Shown here piece by piece: positions 63,301 through 64,000 of a DNA stretch of 64,000 bases. This stretch comes from an uncultured Oribacterium sp. (lineage in GTDB: Bacteria; Bacillota; Clostridia; Lachnospirales; Lachnospiraceae), in the NCBI GenBank assembly GCA_934270345.1, contig CAKQPT010000003.1:1-64000 (forward strand), written 5' to 3'. The notes under the pieces were generated by a model that was not told where the DNA came from, did no database searches, and was given only the letters and a program-made list of their open reading frames with translations. Made by a program: the position numbers and the translations under genes. Each line of letters starts with the position of its first letter. The first letter of the stretch is position 1.

Positions 63301-63859
63301 CCCACTCCTCGATCTTCTGGATCTCGTGAGAGGTACGGAAACCATCAAAGAAGTTAATGAACGGAATGTGGCCCTTCAGAGCTGCAAGGTGAGCTACCGG
63401 AGTAAGGTCCATAACTTCCTGTACGGATGACTCGCAGAGCATAGCAGCACCGGTCTGACGGCATGCCATAACGTCGGAGTGATCACCGAAGATGGAAAGT
63501 GCGTGAGATGCAAGTGCACGTGCAGATACATCAAATACGCCTGGAAGCTGCTCGCCGGCTACCTTGTAGATGTCCGGAATCATGAGCAGAAGACCCTGAG
63601 AAGCGGTGAAGGTTGTAGTAAGAGCACCAGCAGCGAGGGAACCGTGAACTGCACCAGCAGCACCCGCCTCAGACTGCATCTCGGTTACCTGTACGGTCTC
63701 GCCGAGAAGGTTCTTTCTGCCTTCAGTGGCCCACTCATCTACATGCTCAGGCATGACGGATGAAGGAGTAATAGGATAGATAGCCGCAACTTCTGTAAAT
63801 GCATATGATGCATGTGCAGCAGCCTGGTTACCATCCATGGTTTTCATTTTTCTTGCCAT
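60332..63859 (-). CDS. nifJ: pyruvate:ferredoxin (flavodoxin) oxidoreductase
   Basis: The 1175-residue single-chain PFOR has an N-terminal domain (DGNQAAAHASYAFTEVAAIYP, interrupted here; then PITPSS), two ferredoxin-type 4Fe-4S motifs near 695 (CIQCNFCSYVCP) and 746 (CTGCGSCANVCP), the proximal-cluster CPGCGETPYAK and a TPP-binding region from about 840. It oxidises pyruvate to acetyl-CoA and CO2 and reduces ferredoxin, the key step of clostridial fermentation. AGGAGG precedes the ATG. Codon use is less GC-rich than in neighbours, a mark of high expression. Single-gene unit with promoter and terminator. Confidence 0.98.
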   Translation of the reverse strand: MARKMKTMDGNQAAAHASYAFTEVAAIYPITPSSVMPEHVDEWATEGRKNLLGETVQVTEMQSEAGAAGAVHGSLAAGALTTTFTASQGLLLMIPDIYKVAGEQLPGVFDVSARALASHALSIFGDHSDVMACRQTGAAMLCESSVQEVMDLTPVAHLAALKGHIPFINFFDGFRTSHEIQKIEEWDYEDLRDMVDWEYVDEFRAKALNPNHPVERGSAQNPDIFFQAREASNPYYDALPAIVQEYMDKVNAKIGTDYKLFNYYGAADADHVIVAMGSVNDTIEETIDYLAKQGEKVGVVKVRLYRPFSKDAFVKALPATTKVISVLDRTKEPGSIGEPLYLDVVAALQGTEFANCTILSGRYGLGSKDTTPSQIVAVYNNVDKKRFTIGIDDDVTHLSLPAGPALVTTPEGTVNCKFWGLGADGTVGANKNSIKIIGDNTDMYAQAYFDYDSKKSGGVTMSHLRFGKKPIKSTYLIHRANFVACHNPAYMTKFNMVQELVDGGTFLLNCVWNKDEIAEHIPGQVKKYMYDHKINFYIINGVKIGIETGMGPTRINTILQSAFFTLTGIIPKEDANKLMKDAAQKTYGRKGEDVVKKNWAAIDAGANAFEKIEIPEDWANAQDEGLEFKDKTEGTKDVLDFVNNIQNKVSAQEGNSLPVSAFNAYVDGTTPSGTSAYEKRGIAVNVPQWNPDNCIQCNFCSYVCPHGAIRPFAFTADEAANAPEGILTKAMTGMPDYKFGIQVSVLDCTGCGSCANVCPGMKGAKALEMKPIAEELDRQKFFDYAVKLPEKDDVVAKFKETTVKGSQFKKPLLEYSGACPGCGETPYAKLITQLFGDRMYIANATGCSSIWGNSSPSTPYTVNAKGQGPAWDNSLFEDNAEFGYGMLLAQNAIRTRLKKEVEELAEKDASVKDVAQEWLDTFAVGATNGAATDKLVAALADKTDDLSKDLVKNKDFLAKKSQWIFGGDGWAYDIGFGGLDHVLASGKDINVMVFDTEVYSNTGGQSSKSTPTGAVAQFAAGGKETGKKDLPGIAMSYGYVYVAHINMGGDMQQTVKAIAEAEAYPGPSLIIAYAPCINHGIKKGMAKAMTEEKLALQTGYWNNFRYNPLGGDKKFTLDSKEPDFTGYQDFLKGEVRYLSLGLKNPERAKALDEKNQAESQARYEHLKKLIDLYNN

Positions 63860-63911
63860 AAGAATTCCTCCTGAAAAAATGAACTACCACATGAATGCGG
63901 TTGTTATATGT

Positions 63912-63926
63912 ACCCACCCATGGTGG
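63912..63926. promoter_or_regulatory. palindrome in the nifJ leader
   Basis: CCCACC and GGTGGG pair around CAT, about 15-25 bases after the expected transcript start. It may be an operator or a leader hairpin. It does not match the Rex consensus. Confidence 0.4.
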
Positions 63927-63945
63927 GATATCATACTCGATAAGA

Positions 63946-63974
63946 ATTATAACATTTCCTACTTGAAATGCAAA
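63946..63974 (-). promoter_or_regulatory. nifJ promoter
   Basis: On the minus strand TTTGCA (63974-63969) and a perfect TATAAT (63951-63946) are 17 bases apart, leaving a leader of about 80 bases. Confidence 0.7.
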
Positions 63975-64000
63975 ACAAAAACGGGCCCGTACAAAATAAA

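Noticed and set aside
63975..64000. ACGGGCCCGT at the window end as a terminator of an upstream gene
   Set aside because: The partner arm or upstream gene would lie outside the window, so it cannot be judged.

Overview
The window looks like a chromosome segment of an anaerobic Firmicute, most likely a GC-rich member of the Lachnospiraceae or a close clostridial relative. The evidence is the PFOR (nifJ) next to der-plsY-gpsA, the rplU-rpmA-obgE-yhbY-nadD-yqeK-rsfS run, the miaB-mutS-mutL-miaA-ynbB run, and ABC transporters with lipoprotein binding proteins. I cannot name the genus. Every gene I can support lies on the minus strand, so transcription runs from high to low coordinates; the long open frames on the plus strand are antisense shadows of real genes. 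I see no rRNA, tRNA, CRISPR array, prophage or transposase gene.

Layout from high to low coordinates, in order of transcription. 63.9-57.0 kb: nifJ, der, plsY, gpsA (central metabolism, ribosome assembly, phospholipid start). 56.9-51.9 kb: a branched-chain amino acid ABC transporter, livK-livH-livM-livG-livF. 51.8-49.6 kb: a beta-CASP metallo-beta-lactamase protein and a small membrane-anchored protein. 49.4-42.9 kb: alaS, rpsU, phoH, ybeY and a MurJ/SpoVB-type flippase. 42.9-38.6 kb: a YhiN-type flavoprotein, then a transmembrane diguanylate cyclase followed by a sugar-type binding lipoprotein. 38.2-34.0 kb: a COG2509 flavoprotein, then proB-DUF896-proA. 33.9-25.0 kb: miaB, mutS, mutL, miaA, ynbB. 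24.8-16.7 kb: radC, mreC, mreD, PBP2, rodA, mgsA and a D,D-carboxypeptidase lipoprotein. 16.4-13.7 kb: a small P-loop protein, an HlyD-like membrane protein and sepF. 13.3-7.8 kb: aroB, lspA, an RluD-type pseudouridine synthase and a large NlpC/P60 hydrolase. 7.6-2.9 kb: rplU, rpmA, obgE, yhbY, nadD, yqeK, rsfS. 2.6-0 kb: bioY-bioB-bioD-bioA (bioA cut by the window edge), behind a promoter framed by two BirA-like operators.

The most unusual content is not a gene. Three intergenic elements of about 213-227 bp (13401-13627, 16468-16680, 38350-38570) fold end to end into the same three-tier hairpin. The stem sequences differ between copies, but both arms of each stem change together, and two T-T mismatches stay at the same places in the middle stem. 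One copy is inverted relative to the other two. All lie just downstream of a stop codon. A 60-bp mini-copy (10508-10567) and two or three decayed pieces share the outer arm and an ACAGTAC signature. No transposase is present, so this looks like a mobilised or structurally selected non-coding element family. Other points of note are the absence of mreB and minCDE from the mre-rod cluster, the absence of ylmE/ylmH/divIVA around sepF, an L27 gene without the cleaved N-terminal extension and without its protease gene, and a DUF896 gene inside proBA.
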